Counted from the first letter of the stretch, positions 1-8,109 are shown. The stretch: DNA of 64,000 bases from an uncultured Muribaculaceae bacterium (GCA_910578385.1 CAJTQV010000002.1:62001-126000), one strand, 5' to 3'. A program made the numbers and translations. The notes: a model not told the origin generated them from the letters alone.

Positions 1-145
1 ATGTTGAGTCATTCTTATTGAGAAGAACGACATTCACAAAGTCAAGAGGCTTATTGTCTTCATCAACCACCCTGCCGGTAATAACCTGTGCCATTGATGA
101 AACCGCCGTAGCAAATGCGAGTAACGAAGTTAAAAACCTTGCCAT
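1..145 (-). CDS. Outer-membrane receptor-like protein, N-terminal fragment
   Basis: The first 48 codons of a gene that runs off the left edge. The start ATG is at 145 on the minus strand. Residues 1-19 form a signal peptide (basic start, Leu/Ala-rich core, ending SSMAQ). Next comes ITGRVVDEDNKPLDFVNVVL, the pattern of the carboxypeptidase-regulatory-like domain that opens Bacteroidetes TonB-dependent receptors and related outer-membrane barrel proteins. The barrel and any plug domain lie outside the window, so the substrate cannot be judged and a receptor cannot be separated from a non-TonB barrel protein. Confidence 0.75.
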   Translation of the reverse strand, partial: MARFLTSLLAFATAVSSMAQVITGRVVDEDNKPLDFVNVVLLNKNDST

Positions 146-219
146 AGTTATTATCATTTTTACTCGGCAAAGTTACCTTAGAAATGCGACTTTGGCGTAA
201 ACAAATGTTTATGCCGGAA

Positions 220-783
220 TCATTTGCCCAAACTTTTTCTAATGCGGCTGAGGTGAATGGGAGTAACGAGAAGATAAGAGGCGATGTCGCGGAGGGTGAC
301 TTGCTCCATGAAATCAGGGTATTTATCTACGAGTTCAAGATAACGCTCTGTAGGAGATTTCGAGTAAAGCCGGAGATATCGGGTATATGCTTCTTCCAAA
401 CAGACAGAAGCGACACGCGGTATAACATCAGGCTGTGTCTTTGAAAGAAAGTCCCTCAGTGGCCTTAACGGGACTTGCAGCACTTCTGCCTCACAACCCG
501 CCACAACCGACATAATGGAAGGTTTATCCAATAAGAATGACCTGGTTACGTCCATTACACATTCATCCTTGAACGAGAATCCCGTAACAGCATAATCACC
601 TTTAGCAGTCAGCACACAATACTTGAAGTAGCCCGATTTCACGAAGCCTACATATCTGCCGATACTTCCTGCCTCGACAAAACAATCACCCTTTGCATAG
701 CGGACGGTCTTGCCGTTAGCCATACAATACTCACGTGCCCCCTCCAAATCAATATGCGAAAGAAATTCGTTAATCTGAGACAT
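220..783 (-). CDS. Crp/Fnr-family transcriptional regulator
   Basis: 187 residues from the ATG at 783; a TTG 15 nt upstream is a less likely start. The N-terminal two thirds read as a cyclic-nucleotide-binding-like beta barrel (the stretch around VRYAKGDCFVEAGSIGRYVGFV). The C-terminus (VTLRDIASYLLVTPIHLSRIRKSLG) is a winged-helix HTH of the Crp type. Many Bacteroidetes members of this family regulate without binding cAMP, and no clear phosphate-binding cassette Arg is visible, so the ligand is unknown. It lies 16 nt after the antitoxin-like gene on the same strand and may be co-transcribed with it. Confidence 0.85.
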   Translation of the reverse strand: MSQINEFLSHIDLEGAREYCMANGKTVRYAKGDCFVEAGSIGRYVGFVKSGYFKYCVLTAKGDYAVTGFSFKDECVMDVTRSFLLDKPSIMSVVAGCEAEVLQVPLRPLRDFLSKTQPDVIPRVASVCLEEAYTRYLRLYSKSPTERYLELVDKYPDFMEQVTLRDIASYLLVTPIHLSRIRKSLGK

Positions 784-799
784 CCGCAGTACAACCAAA

Positions 800-1156
800 T
801 CAAGATATGACTAAACATGAAATACCTAACTTCTCCTCTATGTTTGCGATACTTTTGAAACTGAGATTCTCTGTACCTGAAAGCAGCCTGCTGACATATT
901 GAGGAGTAACGCCAAGTTTTAATGCAAGATCCGCCCGTTTCATGCTATTATCCTGCATATAGCCAATAAGAGTAACGGCAAGCTGGCGCGACCAACGGAG
1001 CCAACTCGCATTTTCTTTGCGCCATGCAGCTTCTTCAACAAAGCGCGACGGAGTCTCACTCATATGAGCTTCTAAAAATTGTATTGCCTTACCATGGCTT
1101 AATTTCGATGGTGTCCGGCTATTTTCTACTGCTTTGCTTGCCATATTATTCTTCAT
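800..1156 (-). CDS. XRE-family helix-turn-helix protein, probable antitoxin
   Basis: About 118 residues with a C-terminal XRE/Cro HTH (MKRADLALKLGVTPQYVSRL then LSGTENLSFKSIANIEEKLG). The start is uncertain. The ATG at 1156 overlaps the upstream gene by 11 nt, and the ATG at 1144 lies just after its stop. The coupling to the preceding gene, the small size and the single HTH fit an antitoxin that represses its own operon. The order is toxin first, antitoxin second, as in HigBA-type modules. The family pairing is inferred. Confidence 0.75.
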   Translation of the reverse strand: MKNNMASKAVENSRTPSKLSHGKAIQFLEAHMSETPSRFVEEAAWRKENASWLRWSRQLAVTLIGYMQDNSMKRADLALKLGVTPQYVSRLLSGTENLSFKSIANIEEKLGISCLVIS

Positions 1157-1697
1157 TAGTGAGTTCAACAAAACTGTCCTGGTCAAAAACGCCATTGGCT
1201 ATCAAATAAGCTTTGCAACGATTAAGTTTGTCAAGCTCAATTGCAGTATGCTCCCGTTCTTGCATCGTCCTACTTAATTTGATTGCACCCCCTGTCACAA
1301 CATACACATCAGGTTCCAGCCTTATTGCATAAATCCTGAGCCAACTTGCGTGAAAGTCTCTATTCCAATTTCGGGCTTTCTCTCGTGTCAATTCAGACAT
1401 ACGTGTATCTGATACGCCTAATGGCCTGAACAGCTCATCAAGATGTTCGGTATAAGGAAAATCAAGAACCAATTCTTCTAATGCTTCGGCATCTTCAAAT
1501 GTGTCTTCCACAGCTTGATCAATGCGGTCAATTTTAAAGAAGCCTTTCAAATCCTCAAAATTCTCCATAAAGAAATCAAGAAGATACTCCGCGTTGTTCC
1601 ATTTTCGGAACAGTAGAGTTAATTCATCAACTTCTTCATCTGGAGACTTGACCGCCCACAGATGATTATATTGGGGGATAATCCTTACGAACTTCAT
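1146..1697 (-). CDS. Putative toxin-side protein of an XRE-linked pair
   Basis: 183 residues with a clear ATG at 1697. The N-terminal half is acidic and helical. The C-terminal half has a compact beta region (LRIYAIRLEPDVYVVTGGAI, then KLSRTMQEREHT) ending in a helix. That part resembles RelE/HigB-like folds, but no diagnostic catalytic residues can be assigned by eye. It overlaps the downstream XRE gene, so translation is probably coupled. I recognise the arrangement as common in Bacteroidales but cannot name a family with certainty. Confidence 0.55.
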   Translation of the reverse strand: MKFVRIIPQYNHLWAVKSPDEEVDELTLLFRKWNNAEYLLDFFMENFEDLKGFFKIDRIDQAVEDTFEDAEALEELVLDFPYTEHLDELFRPLGVSDTRMSELTREKARNWNRDFHASWLRIYAIRLEPDVYVVTGGAIKLSRTMQEREHTAIELDKLNRCKAYLIANGVFDQDSFVELTNEE

Positions 1698-1858
1698 ATC
1701 TTATTAACGTCTTATTACCAGCAAAGTTAAGTAAATATTTCAAAAATTGCAACTGATAGGTTTACTTTTTTCAGCGAGAGATATTATTTCCCAATTATGA
1801 TAATCAGGGGTTGTATTTGTTATGTAATTTTTGTAATTTAGCGTCAAACACTTGATAT

Positions 1859-2167
1859 ATGGAGTATAAAGAAAATAAAACACGGTACTTGCTGCTTCCG
1901 GATCTATACGATGACGGAGAATGCAAGATGGTCGATGTAATGCACATACGTGCAATCGAAAAACTGGATGCGGAAGACTATGAAACCGTCGACAGTGAAA
2001 CCGGAGAGATAGTCCGAGGACGTAATGAGGAACGGTGCATTGTTACCATTTGCCATGAATCTACCTATATGAAGGATTGGCGTGAGAAGTCTCATGACAT
2101 TCTTGTCCCCCTTTCCATGTTCGAACTTCTGAAACTCATAAACAGCGATGCTGAATATGTCATTTGA
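1859..2167 (+). CDS. Hypothetical acidic protein
   Basis: 102 residues, strongly acidic, without signal peptide or membrane segment. It starts MEYKENKTRYLLLPDLYDDG and ends with a hydrophobic-patterned helix (VPLSMFELLKLINSDAEYVI). The family is not recognised. It stands alone between the divergent toxin-like gene and the downstream lipoprotein, and its AT content is higher than that of the core genes, which suggests an accessory gene. The coding call rests on a continuous frame, a good start and charged codon use typical of a soluble protein. Confidence 0.6.
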   Translation: MEYKENKTRYLLLPDLYDDGECKMVDVMHIRAIEKLDAEDYETVDSETGEIVRGRNEERCIVTICHESTYMKDWREKSHDILVPLSMFELLKLINSDAEYVI

Positions 2168-2220
2168 ACTGGAATCTAATCAGTGATTTGTTTTGATGTA
2201 TATTCTTTAATTTTAATGTA

Positions 2221-2727
2221 ATGAAGGAATATGGCGTGGTTGCGGGATGGATTGCCGGGGGACTGTTGGCGGCCTGTTTACTGACGGGGTGTGGAGGCGA
2301 TACGTCCGGAAAGTCCAATACCCGTATGCAGGAGAGTGAGCAGGCGGATGCAAGCGGTTATGAATATGGCTATTCGGGTGGCAGTAATTCTTATTCTCCG
2401 GGGAATGGCGGTTCTTATTCGTCCGGACCGGCCTCCGAAGTGGAATACGGATCTCAAACCACTACCCCGACGGCTCCGGCTACTCAAAGTTCAACGTATG
2501 TTCCTTCCTCGCGCAGTTATTCGGCTCTTGACGAGGCGTACGACGACGGATATGAGGAGGGATATTCGCAAGGGTACGAGGATGGCAGCTTAGGACTCCA
2601 CAACGGTCATAATTTAGATGAGGCGAGCGACTACGAAGGCCGCTACGAAGAGAAATACATCGAAGGCTACGAAGACGGCTACAGTGATGGCTGGGAAGAT
2701 GGCCACAACGACCGCCGCGAAGATTGA
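2221..2727 (+). CDS. Gly/Tyr-rich lipoprotein with EDGY-type repeats
   Basis: 168 residues. A hydrophobic segment (WIAGGLLAACLLTGC) ends in a lipobox with Cys24, so a lipoprotein is expected. Residues about 45-100 are low-complexity Gly/Ser/Tyr/Thr. The C-terminus repeats short units of the form GYEEGYSQGYEDG and GYEDGYSDGWEDG, giving an acidic aromatic tail. No enzyme domain is visible. Such tails can act as extended linkers or binding surfaces, but no function can be assigned. It sits 53 nt after the preceding gene. Confidence 0.75.
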   Translation: MKEYGVVAGWIAGGLLAACLLTGCGGDTSGKSNTRMQESEQADASGYEYGYSGGSNSYSPGNGGSYSSGPASEVEYGSQTTTPTAPATQSSTYVPSSRSYSALDEAYDDGYEEGYSQGYEDGSLGLHNGHNLDEASDYEGRYEEKYIEGYEDGYSDGWEDGHNDRRED

Positions 2728-2747
2728 TTCATTGCATATCGTCAGCT

Positions 2748-3158
2748 CTAAGATTCCAGTTTCTTAAGCACATAGTCACAGATTCTTTGACGCAATTCTT
2801 GAGCTGACTCAATCAGCGCACGACCTTCATTCTCCTCAAGAACAAATACATTCTGATAATCCGCTTTCTCACGCATTGTCTGAAGTTGGCTGTACAGTAT
2901 ACCATCTTCGCGGCTGAACTTACCGGTGAGAACATATGATTTACCAAACTGCATGGAAGCACCCTTGTGAGTACCTGTACGTATTCCATCTATCAGTAGC
3001 ATAGCATTTACAGCATGGAACACGGAATAATACAATCGGTTAGCTACCAAATCCCAATATCCGAGGGCGGCAGTACCTACAGCCTGTTCCATATTTTTGT
3101 CAGACTTTTCGATAAGCAAACGGGTTGCTATCAGTCTTTGTGAATTGTCAAGAGTCAT
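2748..3158 (-). CDS. HEPN-domain protein (pairs with MNT nucleotidyltransferase)
   Basis: 136 residues from the ATG at 3158; the longer frame upstream is not needed. It is all-helical, with a central NRLYYSVFHAVNAML that contains Arg-x6-His, the general arrangement of the HEPN RNase-like active site. Its ATG overlaps the stop of the nucleotidyltransferase gene (ATGA), so translation is coupled. HEPN/MNT pairs are known toxin-antitoxin modules in which the MNT enzyme can neutralise the HEPN RNase by modifying it. In this HEPN subgroup the biochemical role is not established. Confidence 0.8.
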   Translation of the reverse strand: MTLDNSQRLIATRLLIEKSDKNMEQAVGTAALGYWDLVANRLYYSVFHAVNAMLLIDGIRTGTHKGASMQFGKSYVLTGKFSREDGILYSQLQTMREKADYQNVFVLEENEGRALIESAQELRQRICDYVLKKLES

Positions 3159-3475
3159 AGCAGTATGGCTTCGTTTTGGACATTGAGATAGAAAGCGGTG
3201 TTGCGCTCGGCGTTCCATTCGCTTTTAGTGTATAGCAGCGGCGTAATCTGTTCCCCAAGTTTCCAGCCTATCTCTGTGAACGGATAAACGAATCGTTCGT
3301 ATGCGTTGCGCTTATCCATCGAATCGTCAGCAACTATGAGAATATCCCAATCAGAATCCTTACCGGCATCTCCGCGTGCACGGGAGCCGTACAGGTACAC
3401 CGAAGCCGGGAGATTATCAAACAGCTGATTTGCCAATCTCCTGATTTCATTTAATATTCTGGTCTTTTTACCCAT
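3155..3475 (-). CDS. Minimal nucleotidyltransferase (MNT) domain protein
   Basis: 106 residues with ATG at 3475. The nucleotidyltransferase signature is complete: YLYGSRARGDAGKDSDWDIL holds the GSxARG loop and the paired metal-binding Asp residues. The protein is a stand-alone minimal transferase with nothing added at the C-terminus. It is the first gene of a two-gene operon with the HEPN protein and would act as the antitoxin or modifier. A Bacteroidetes-like -7 element (TAACTTTA, one base off consensus) lies upstream near 3562-3569. Confidence 0.85.
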   Translation of the reverse strand: MGKKTRILNEIRRLANQLFDNLPASVYLYGSRARGDAGKDSDWDILIVADDSMDKRNAYERFVYPFTEIGWKLGEQITPLLYTKSEWNAERNTAFYLNVQNEAILL

Positions 3476-3593
3476 CTAAAACTATCTTTTACACCGGACC
3501 GGCTTTCGCATAACTGGGCGAATTCCGCTAACCTGCTATATGCCTAACACATATATACACCGTAAAGTTACAAATATTATCTGACTTATGCAA

Positions 3594-3632
3594 AAAAGAG
3601 GTTGGCCTGCGGTTTGCGGGCCAACCTCTTTT
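3594..3632 (-). terminator. Intrinsic terminator of glnS
   Basis: A 14-bp stem, AAAAGAGGTTGGCC pairing with GGCCAACCTCTTTT, around an 11-nt loop. It is flanked by A and T runs on both sides, so it can work in either direction. It lies about 80 nt past the glnS stop, in the 237-nt gap before the MNT gene. Confidence 0.85.
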
Positions 3633-3712
3633 GCGGTATGTGGGGTCAGAGTACTCTCCTATCGGTATTTATAAATTGAGACTCTTCGAAACATTTGATT
3701 TTCAAATATGCC

Positions 3713-5422
3713 TCAGTTTTTCTGCGCGATCTTGGCCCAGGTGTCTTTGAGGCCGACGGTCTTGTTGAAGACGATGTGGTCGGCCGTGGTGTCCGGGTCT
3801 ACCACGTAGTAGCCGAGACGCTGGAACTGGTAGTTGTCGCCAGCCTTGACGCGCTCTGCAAGCCATGGCTCTATTTTGGCGTTATCGCGCACCTTGAGCG
3901 AGTCGGGGTTGATAAGCTCGCGGAAGTCGCCGTCGAACGCACCGGGATTCTCCACGCTGAACAGACTGTCGTAGTCGCGTATCTCGGCATCGACTGCCGT
4001 GGGCACCGACACCCAGTGAAGAGTACCCTTCACCTTGCGGTCAGCTCCGGGAAGTCCGCTGCGTGTATCGGGATCATAGGTCGCACGGATTTCGGTGATG
4101 TTGCCATCCTCATCCTTTACAACGCCCGTGCATTTGATGATGTAAGCACCTTTGAGACGCACTTCCTTGTCGGGCGAGAGACGGAAGAACTTCTTGGGAG
4201 GATTCTCCATGAAGTCGTCGCGCTCAATCCAAAGTTCACGACTGAACGGCATCTCGTGAGTACCCTCGGCGGGATTCTCCGGGTTGTTGTCCATGACCAT
4301 GGTCTCGGTCTGTCCCTCGGGATAGTTCTCCAGAACAAGCTTGACCGGATTCTGGATTACGCTCACACGAGTGGCGGTCTTGTTGAGGTCCTCGCGCACC
4401 GAATGCTCAAGAAGCTCGATGTGGTTGAGAGCCTCGTAACGGGTGTAACCGATGCGGTTCACGAAGTCCTTGATTGACGAAGGGGTGTAACCGCGACGGC
4501 GGAGTCCCTTCAGGGTCGGCATACGCGGGTCATCCCATCCGTTGACCAGACCCTCCTTTACGAGCTGAAGCAGCTTACGCTTGCTCATCACGGTGTAAGT
4601 GAGGTTCAACCGGTTGAACTCAATCTGACGCGGGCAGTAAGACTCGTCGGCAAGCTCCTTGACAAAGTGCTCGTAAAGCGGACGGTGGGGCACAAACTCA
4701 AGGGTACAGATCGAGTGGGTCACACCCTCGAAGTAGTCGCTCTGACCGTGGGCGAAGTCATACATGGGATAGACCTTCCATGTGTCGCCCGTGCGCCAAT
4801 GGGGAGTCTTGATGATACGGTACATGATCGGGTCGCGGAAGTGCATGTTGTCACTTGCCATGTCAATCTTGGCACGGAGCACCATCGAACCCTCGTCGAA
4901 CTCACCCTTGTTCATGCGCTCGAACAGGTCGAGGTTCTCCTCTACGGGACGGTCGCGGTAGGGACTCGGAGTGCCCGGCTGTGTAGGAGTACCCTTCTGG
5001 CGCGCAATCTCCTCGCTGGTCTGCTCATCGACATAAGCCTTGCCCTCCTTGATGAGGCGGACAGCCAGCTCATAGAGTTTCGGGAAATAGTCGCTGGCAT
5101 AATAAAGGCGGTCGCCCCAGTCATAACCGAGCCAGTGTATATCCTCCTTGATGGCGTTGACATACTCCATATCCTCCTTCTGGGGATTGGTATCGTCGAA
5201 ACGGAGGTTGCAGGTACCGCCGAATTTCTCAGCCGCACCGAAGTCCATGATGAAAGCCTTGGCATGACCGATATGGAGATAGCCGTTGGGTTCAGGCGGG
5301 AAGCGCGTGTTGAGGCGTCCGCCGTTCTTACCTGCGGCGAGGTCGGCCGCAATCTCCTGCTCTACAAAGTTCAGTCCTGATTCGTTGACTGTCTCTTCTT
5401 CTTTATTTATGACCTTATCCAT
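3713..5422 (-). CDS. glnS: Glutamine--tRNA ligase
   Basis: 569 residues from the ATG at 5422 (a TTG nine bases upstream is unlikely). This class I synthetase charges tRNA-Gln with glutamine in the cytoplasm. RFPPEPNGYLHIGHAKAFIM holds the HIGH motif, NLRFDDTNP follows, and VMSKRKL is the KMSKS loop. The C-terminus (MPFSRELWIERDDF and the strands after it) is the two-barrel anticodon-binding domain. Length and order match GlnRS rather than GluRS. It appears monocistronic, with its own promoter and terminator. Confidence 0.97.
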   Translation of the reverse strand: MDKVINKEEETVNESGLNFVEQEIAADLAAGKNGGRLNTRFPPEPNGYLHIGHAKAFIMDFGAAEKFGGTCNLRFDDTNPQKEDMEYVNAIKEDIHWLGYDWGDRLYYASDYFPKLYELAVRLIKEGKAYVDEQTSEEIARQKGTPTQPGTPSPYRDRPVEENLDLFERMNKGEFDEGSMVLRAKIDMASDNMHFRDPIMYRIIKTPHWRTGDTWKVYPMYDFAHGQSDYFEGVTHSICTLEFVPHRPLYEHFVKELADESYCPRQIEFNRLNLTYTVMSKRKLLQLVKEGLVNGWDDPRMPTLKGLRRRGYTPSSIKDFVNRIGYTRYEALNHIELLEHSVREDLNKTATRVSVIQNPVKLVLENYPEGQTETMVMDNNPENPAEGTHEMPFSRELWIERDDFMENPPKKFFRLSPDKEVRLKGAYIIKCTGVVKDEDGNITEIRATYDPDTRSGLPGADRKVKGTLHWVSVPTAVDAEIRDYDSLFSVENPGAFDGDFRELINPDSLKVRDNAKIEPWLAERVKAGDNYQFQRLGYYVVDPDTTADHIVFNKTVGLKDTWAKIAQKN

Positions 5423-5498
5423 ACTTTTCAATATCTTAAGCGACTTCTGTGTCGGGACTCCGGATTGTCCGAAGTGGACACAAGACTCTTTATAAATG

Positions 5499-5506
5499 CA
5501 AAATTA
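5499..5506 (-). promoter_or_regulatory. Probable glnS promoter, -7 element
   Basis: TAATTTTG on the minus strand matches the Bacteroidetes TAnnTTTG box, about 77 nt before the glnS ATG. No convincing TTTG box is found at the usual distance upstream. Confidence 0.45.
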
Positions 5507-5659
5507 GTAAAATTCTTGCAATTATGACGCTTTCTTTATGCACAAATAGATATACACGATAATATTTTTACCCGTCAGCGCGTTATAACAGTGTATTTAC
5601 AGGTCGCGGACAAAGTGTTTGCGCGCGACTATAAAGAACAGGTAAATTATTAAAAACAA

Positions 5660-5818
5660 ATGCCTATGGCACATAATTCCCTCAATTTAACCTCAAATGA
5701 AGTAAAGTTAAGCATTATGAGTTCACCCAAGAGTGCTACATTGAGCTTCATACGCCAGTTCGCCCGCACCTGCGTATCAGTCCAGGGGTGCGCCCTCGGC
5801 TCTATGATCCTCAATTAA
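5660..5818 (+). CDS. Small 52-residue protein of unknown function
   Basis: A frame starting at ATG 5660 (or ATG 5666) reads MPMAHNSLNLTSNEVKLSIM, continues SSPKSATLSFIRQFARTC and ends GSMILN. It has no signal peptide and is basic in the middle, with a likely amphipathic helix. Support: a clean start after an A-rich leader, balanced non-repetitive composition, and a strong intrinsic terminator 62 nt after the stop that no other plus-strand gene explains. It lies in the 549-nt gap between glnS and the sigma-factor gene. I do not know a function; it could be a regulatory small protein or a dual-function small RNA. Confidence 0.6.
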   Translation: MPMAHNSLNLTSNEVKLSIMSSPKSATLSFIRQFARTCVSVQGCALGSMILN

Positions 5819-5880
5819 GGTCCGGTATCAACTGTTTACGGAGCCTGAAAACTTAGACTTGAAAAACTTCAGAAAGAACA

Positions 5881-5911
5881 AGGGGACCGAAGCTTATGCT
5901 TCAGGTCCCCT
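5881..5911 (+). terminator. Intrinsic terminator after the small ORF
   Basis: Stem GGGGACC...GGTCCCC extended by an inner GAAGC/GCTTC with a TTAT loop, followed by the T-rich GATTGTTTTTG. The T run is on the plus strand, so it ends a plus-strand transcript. Confidence 0.85.
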
Positions 5912-5971
5912 GATTGTTTTTGTTATGCACTGCTCACGTGCGGCTGCGCCGGCTCTGCGGCCGCTGCCATA

Positions 5972-6562
5972 CTACACGGTGAGAATTATGTCTTTGTCGT
6001 GGGCTATGCGACGGAGGTTGAGGATGGCGTAGCGCATGCGTCCGAGCGCCGTGTTGATGCTCACCCCGGTAATTTCCGCGATTTCCTTGAAGCTCAAGCC
6101 CTGGTAATAGCGCATCTTGAGAACCTCACGCTGAAGTTCCGGAAGCTCTCCGATAAGATACTTCACATCCGTGCGGATCTGGTCGGAGATGAGAATATCC
6201 TCGATAGTCTCCTCGCAAAGCTCCTTGCGGTTGAGGATGTCAACATCCGTAAGGTCCGAGCTCTGGAGGTTCTCCGACTTCTCCTGACGGTAGTAGTCGA
6301 TTATAAGATTGTGGGCTATGCGCGAGATCCATGCCGGAAACTTGCCGTTCTCCGTGTAGCGACCCTGACGGATGGTCTGGATTGCCTTGACGAAAGTCTC
6401 CTGGAAGATGTCGTTTGCGATATCCTCGTTCTTTATAATGCGAAGTATGTAATTGAAGATGCGGTCCTGATGACGCTTCAGAAGGGTGTCAAACGCTTTG
6501 TTATTGCCCTCCGCATATGCCCTGACAAGCTGTTCGTCTGTCAGAGTAGTGTAATTTGCCAT
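5972..6562 (-). CDS. RNA polymerase sigma factor, sigma-70 family (ECF-like)
   Basis: 196 residues from ATG 6562. The longer frame to 6685 lies in the leader. Region 2 is around DRIFNYILRIIKNEDIANDI (core binding and -10 recognition). Region 4 is LPELQREVLKMRYYQGLSFK with EIAEITGVSINTALGRMR, the -35-binding HTH. There is no region 3 and no N-terminal extension, as in group IV factors. No anti-sigma gene is adjacent. In Bacteroidales an unlinked factor of this type is widespread, and its regulon cannot be read from here. A well-formed promoter stands about 160 nt upstream, leaving a long leader. Confidence 0.92.
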   Translation of the reverse strand: MANYTTLTDEQLVRAYAEGNNKAFDTLLKRHQDRIFNYILRIIKNEDIANDIFQETFVKAIQTIRQGRYTENGKFPAWISRIAHNLIIDYYRQEKSENLQSSDLTDVDILNRKELCEETIEDILISDQIRTDVKYLIGELPELQREVLKMRYYQGLSFKEIAEITGVSINTALGRMRYAILNLRRIAHDKDIILTV

Positions 6563-6720
6563 GCTTCTGATGTTAGTTTGGTTGGGTAAAATTTTTCGAT
6601 AGGCAGGCGGGGTTGTTGTGTGTCGGTTTATGATTCCGTTTATTTGATTTGACTTTATGTTTCCTTTGCATTTCCTACGGTTCACACCGATGAGTGTTCC
6701 GCTTCGGGGCTATGCGAATG

Positions 6721-6752
6721 CAAAGATATAACGCTTTTGGGTGAAAAGCAAG
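6721..6752 (-). promoter_or_regulatory. Promoter of the sigma-factor gene
   Basis: Minus-strand CTTG at 6752-6749, a 20-nt spacer, then TATCTTTG at 6728-6721. This is close to the Bacteroidetes TTTG/TAnnTTTG consensus. Transcription would start near 6712, about 150 nt before the ATG. Confidence 0.7.
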
Positions 6753-6765
6753 AAAATGAACAAAA

Positions 6766-6807
6766 AAATTCGCAAATTATTGTTAAGAACACAATATTTG
6801 CGAATTT
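6766..6807 (-). terminator. Intrinsic terminator after prmA
   Basis: Minus-strand stem AAATTCGCAAAT...ATTTGCGAATTT with further A/T pairing inside, followed by TTTTTTGTTC. It lies 23 nt past the prmA stop. Confidence 0.85.
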
Positions 6808-6829
6808 GATGTGTTGTCGGGAACCGGTT

Positions 6830-7678
6830 TCAGCCGCGTTTCACGAGGCGGACGGCCGTCCATCGGTTGCTGATCAGGCGCGACTCCAGCTCAAGGCCGA
6901 GCGGAGCGGCTGCTGCGGCTATCATCGGGGTGTCTTCCTCGTAAAAGCCACTCAGGAACATGGTTCCACCCTGCTTGAGACGCGATGCGTAGCGGTCGAT
7001 GTCACCGAGAATTATGTTGCGGTTTATGTTGGCGAAAAGGAAGTCCGCCTCTTCGAGCCCAGCCAGAGCGGAGGCATCGCCATGTATCACATCCATGCTG
7101 ACATGGTTGAGAGCCACATTCTCCACCGCATTCTCGTACGCCGGACGGTCAATCTCGATGCCGGTCACACGCGAAGCTCCGCGCATGGCGGCGAGTATGC
7201 CGAGTATTCCGGTACCGGTTCCCATGTCGATAACGCTCTTACCCTGCATGTCGGCGGCGAGAATCAGGCGAACCATCTGCGAGGTGGTGTCATGGTGACC
7301 GGTGCCGAAAGCCATCTTGGGGTCGATCATAATGTCGTGACGGGCCGAGGGAACATCCGTATGGAACGACGAGTGAATCACGCATTCGCCGTCGATGAGG
7401 ATAGGTTTGAAGTAATGCTTCTCCCACTCCTCGTTCCAGTCCTGCCCCTTGATATACTCGGCCGAGACATCAAAGCGGACATCCATCGGGAAGTCCTGCA
7501 ACGCCTCGCGGGCGATAGCCGCCGCGTCGCCGGCAGATACACTGATGTATGCGGTGAGACCTTTATCATCGGGTTCGAACGACTCGAAACCGGCGTCGGC
7601 AAGAAAAGCCGCCACAAGGTCGGTAATGTCGGAGGTGCATGGTGTAGCGTCCACGCGCACGCTATAATAATCGTTCAT
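6830..7678 (-). CDS. prmA: Ribosomal protein L11 methyltransferase
   Basis: 282 residues from ATG 7678. It trimethylates ribosomal protein L11 using S-adenosylmethionine. The N-terminal substrate-binding domain is followed by the linker GQDWNEEWEKHYFKP. The Rossmann methyltransferase core has MAFGTGHHDTT, SAM motif I VIDMGTGTGILGI, the acidic EID after strand 2, and FANINRNI in the NPPY-like position. It is the last gene before a strong terminator, 82 nt after a small membrane-associated gene on the same strand. Confidence 0.95.
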   Translation of the reverse strand: MNDYYSVRVDATPCTSDITDLVAAFLADAGFESFEPDDKGLTAYISVSAGDAAAIAREALQDFPMDVRFDVSAEYIKGQDWNEEWEKHYFKPILIDGECVIHSSFHTDVPSARHDIMIDPKMAFGTGHHDTTSQMVRLILAADMQGKSVIDMGTGTGILGILAAMRGASRVTGIEIDRPAYENAVENVALNHVSMDVIHGDASALAGLEEADFLFANINRNIILGDIDRYASRLKQGGTMFLSGFYEEDTPMIAAAAAPLGLELESRLISNRWTAVRLVKRG

Positions 7679-7760
7679 GATTACTGATATGTTGTATGGT
7701 GATTTACGCACAAAATCCGCCTTCGTAGGGAAAGCGGACTTATATGGTCAGATTAAATTG

Positions 7761-8090
7761 TCATTTCTTGCCACGGATGAGCCGGTAGCCCTTCTTGGCG
7801 GTGCCGAAGAGAGAGATGCCCATCAGTATGTAGTCAAGTGTATTGAGGTTGCCGAGGAGCTTCGATGCCACCTGCCCCACCATAGCCATCTTGGATGTCG
7901 ATGAACCCTTGCGGCCACGGTTCGAGCCACCTTTCAAGCCATGCACAGATTCCATGACCTTGGTCTTGCAGAATTCCTTACGCAGGGCGAGCATGGCACG
8001 CTGGTAGCGCAGTTCCTCCATGGTGTACCCCTTGAAAGGCTTCGCTTTCTCGTCGGTTGCCTCGGGCATTTTCTTCTGGTTTTCTTTCAT
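7761..8090 (-). CDS. Hypothetical basic protein of the YtxH/holin-like cluster
   Basis: 109 residues with ATG 8090. The first 60 residues are charged and polar (MEELRYQRAMLALRKEFCKT, then a Gly/Arg/Lys/Ser-rich linker). The C-terminal half has one hydrophobic stretch (LDYILMGISLFGTA) and a basic end, KKGYRLIRGKK. It follows the holin-like gene by 19 nt and is surely co-transcribed with it. A peripheral inner-membrane role fits the context. No family is recognised. Confidence 0.75.
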   Translation of the reverse strand: MKENQKKMPEATDEKAKPFKGYTMEELRYQRAMLALRKEFCKTKVMESVHGLKGGSNRGRKGSSTSKMAMVGQVASKLLGNLNTLDYILMGISLFGTAKKGYRLIRGKK

Positions 8091-8109
8091 AGCGGTATGT
8101 GTGGGAGGG

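Noticed and set aside
3695..5380. Long plus-strand frames opposite glnS
   Set aside because: Antisense shadows of a highly expressed GC-rich gene; no domain and no start region.
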